DNA of 7,389 nt, taken from the NCBI GenBank assembly GCA_020724185.1, contig DYHL01000133.1, positions 1 to 7,389 of the forward strand. The letters run 5' to 3'. Both the position numbers and the translations under genes were made by a program. The notes beneath the pieces were generated by a model. It was not told where the DNA came from, did not search any database, and worked only from the letters and a program-made list of their open reading frames with translations. The DNA comes from Candidatus Nitrosymbiomonas sp. Lineage in GTDB: Bacteria > Sysuimicrobiota > Sysuimicrobiia > Sysuimicrobiales > Humicultoraceae. Shown here one piece after another: positions 6,685-7,389 of the stretch (position 1 is the stretch's first letter; the number at the start of each line of letters is the position of its first letter).

Positions 6685-6819
6685 CAGGATCTCGTTCCCG
6701 TCGGGCCCGAAGATATCCTTCTTTCAGGATACGGAGAAGATGAAGGATTTCTTCACACCCGTTGGCCGGTCCCCAGAGGCGAGACGAAGCGTGCCAAGGG
6801 TGAAGCGGGGCGAACGGGG
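6685..6819. promoter_or_regulatory. Divergent intergenic regulatory region
   Basis: About 135 bp separate the regulator ATG from the likely start of the divergent membrane-protein gene. The left half (about 6705-6755) is AT-richer than its surroundings and contains the inverted sites described separately. On the minus strand TATCCT (6731-6726) could serve as a -10 element, but no convincing -35 is visible, so promoter positions remain unassigned. No RNA gene is seen here. Confidence 0.6.
6709..6754. promoter_or_regulatory. Candidate operator: two inverted 13-bp sites 33 bp apart
   Basis: Plus strand 6709-6721 reads GAAGATATCCTTC and 6742-6754 reads GAAGGATTTCTTC. The second is the reverse complement of the first at 12 of 13 positions, and each is itself a GAAG-N5-CTTC dyad. 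Centres are 33 bp apart, about three helical turns, placing both on the same DNA face. Nested between them is a perfect TATCCT-N6-AGGATA dyad at 6714-6731. The position just upstream of the RpiR-type regulator suggests binding by that protein, perhaps as a tetramer or paired dimers. The regulator's true site is not known. Confidence 0.6.
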
Positions 6820-6823
6820 GTGA
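6740..6823 (+). other. Possible 27-codon leader ORF ending in a GTGA overlap
   Basis: ATG 6740 opens 27 codons (beginning MKDFFTPVGRSPEARRSV, strongly basic towards the end) and stops at TGA 6821-6823, overlapping the proposed GTG 6820 of the membrane-protein gene. A GGAG lies only three bases upstream of the ATG, closer than ideal. It begins inside the candidate operator. Chance short ORFs are common in GC-rich DNA, so this is a weak call. Confidence 0.25.
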
Positions 6824-6836
6824 AACGAGGCAAACC
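6798..6836 (+). repeat. Imperfect 20-bp tandem repeat around the membrane-protein start
   Basis: GGGTGAAGCGGGGCGAACG (from 6798) is repeated as GGGTGAAACGAGGCAAACC (from 6818), matching at 15 of 19 positions, with G/A exchanges at three of the four differences. The period is 20 bp, near two helical turns. It overlaps the candidate GTG start at 6820. It may be a simple duplication. Confidence 0.55.
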
Positions 6837-7389
6837 GGCGGCGGCAGCGAATCTCCACGGTGCCGTGGGACGGGTCCACGCGGGCGTCGCGCTAGTCGCC
6901 GCGGCGGCCCTGCTGTTGCAGCTCGCCCTCACCCGGATCTTCGCCGTGGTGCAGTGGCACCACTTCGCCTTCATGGCCGTGGGGCTGGGCCTGCTGGGCT
7001 TCGGGGCCAGCGGGACCCTTCTGGCCGTTGCCCCGGGCCTGCGCCGGGCGCCGGTGCGCACCGCGGCGTGGGGCGCGCTGCTCGTGCTGCCCGCCACCGC
7101 CCTGGCCCTGCTCGCCGTCGGTCTGGTGCCCTTCGACGCCTACCTGATCGCGCTGGAGCCGGTTCAATCGCTGTATCTCGCCGTGCAGGTGGCGACCCTG
7201 GTCCTGCCGTTCTTCGCCGCTGGCCTTGCGGTGGGCGCCGTCCTGACAGGGTTCCCGGCGGCCGCCGGGAGTCTATACGCCGCGTCGTTCCTCGGGGCCG
7301 GGGCAGGCGCGCTGGCCGCGGTGCCGATCCTGGGTGTGCTGCGCGGGCCAGGCGCGATGATCGCCGGGGCCGCGGCCGCAGCCGCCGGC
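6820..7389 (+). CDS. Multi-pass membrane protein, spermidine-synthase-like N-terminal domain; 3' end beyond the window
   Basis: The frame is open from well upstream of GTG 6820 to the right edge, giving 190 residues from that start. It begins with a short basic stretch (MKRGKPAAAANL), then a helix (GVALVAAAALLLQLALTRIF), then VVQWHHFAFMAVGLGLLGFGASG, two further hydrophobic segments (ALLVLPATALALLAVGLVPF; QVATLVLPFFAAGLAVGAVL) and a Gly/Ala-rich helix near the edge. The LxLTRIFxVVxWxHFAFxAxxLxLLGFGASG pattern is that of membrane-embedded spermidine-synthase-like proteins, in which several helices precede a Rossmann aminopropyltransferase-like domain. That catalytic part would lie past the edge, so activity cannot be judged. 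GTG 6820 is preferred because GGGG lies about nine bases upstream and it gives a short positive leader; GTG 6865 is an alternative. It is divergent from the operon, so a shared function is not implied. Confidence 0.7.
   Translation, partial: MKRGKPAAAANLHGAVGRVHAGVALVAAAALLLQLALTRIFAVVQWHHFAFMAVGLGLLGFGASGTLLAVAPGLRRAPVRTAAWGALLVLPATALALLAVGLVPFDAYLIALEPVQSLYLAVQVATLVLPFFAAGLAVGAVLTGFPAAAGSLYAASFLGAGAGALAAVPILGVLRGPGAMIAGAAAAAAG

Noticed and set aside
6753..7167. Minus-strand open frames opposite the membrane protein
   Set aside because: Low-complexity Arg/Ala/Gln-rich translations, antisense to a frame with clear helices and a recognisable family pattern.
1..7389. CRISPR array, tRNA, rRNA, insertion sequence or phage genes
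   Set aside because: No regularly spaced repeats, tRNA-like cloverleaf, transposase motifs or terminal inverted repeats were seen by eye.

Overview
The window is high-GC bacterial DNA, densely coded, with most genes on the minus strand. The solute-binding protein has a plain Sec signal peptide and no lipobox cysteine, which fits a diderm-like cell with a periplasm. Start and stop signals are standard, with overlapping ATGA, GTGA and TGATG junctions. I cannot name the organism. It looks like an uncultured or environmental high-GC lineage rather than an enterobacterium or a low-GC Firmicute.

Reading leftward from about 6684 there is one tightly packed minus-strand operon. It runs: RpiR/MurR-type regulator (6684-5821), GNAT acetyltransferase (5821-5249), family 5 solute-binding protein (5252-3738), DppB-type permease (3651-2704), DppC-type permease (2738-1839), cytosolic beta-lactamase-fold serine hydrolase (1842-646, with an in-frame TGA at codon 37), and a BadF/BadG-type N-acetylglucosamine/N-acetylmuramate kinase-like gene (from 627, running off the left edge). 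Four of the six junctions are overlaps and the hydrolase-kinase gap is 18 bp. The only clear intercistronic space (3652-3737) carries a strong GC-rich hairpin.

Taken together the operon reads as a regulated uptake and breakdown system for amino-sugar peptides, most likely cell-wall muropeptides. A SIS-domain regulator would sense a phosphorylated amino sugar. An oligopeptide-type ABC importer would bring the ligand in. A serine hydrolase would cut the peptide or ester, and a BadF-type kinase would phosphorylate the released sugar. The ABC ATPase genes, a MurNAc-6-P etherase (MurQ) and NagZ are not in the window and could lie beyond the left edge. The assignment is inferred from gene content.

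The AT-richer region 6685-6819 separates this operon from a divergent plus-strand gene that runs off the right edge and encodes a multi-pass membrane protein resembling the N-terminal membrane domain of spermidine-synthase-like proteins. The intergenic region holds a striking pair of inverted 13-bp sites whose centres are 33 bp apart, the best candidate operator for the regulator. The most notable anomaly is the TGA that replaces the expected Gly codon of the FPGA motif in the serine hydrolase.
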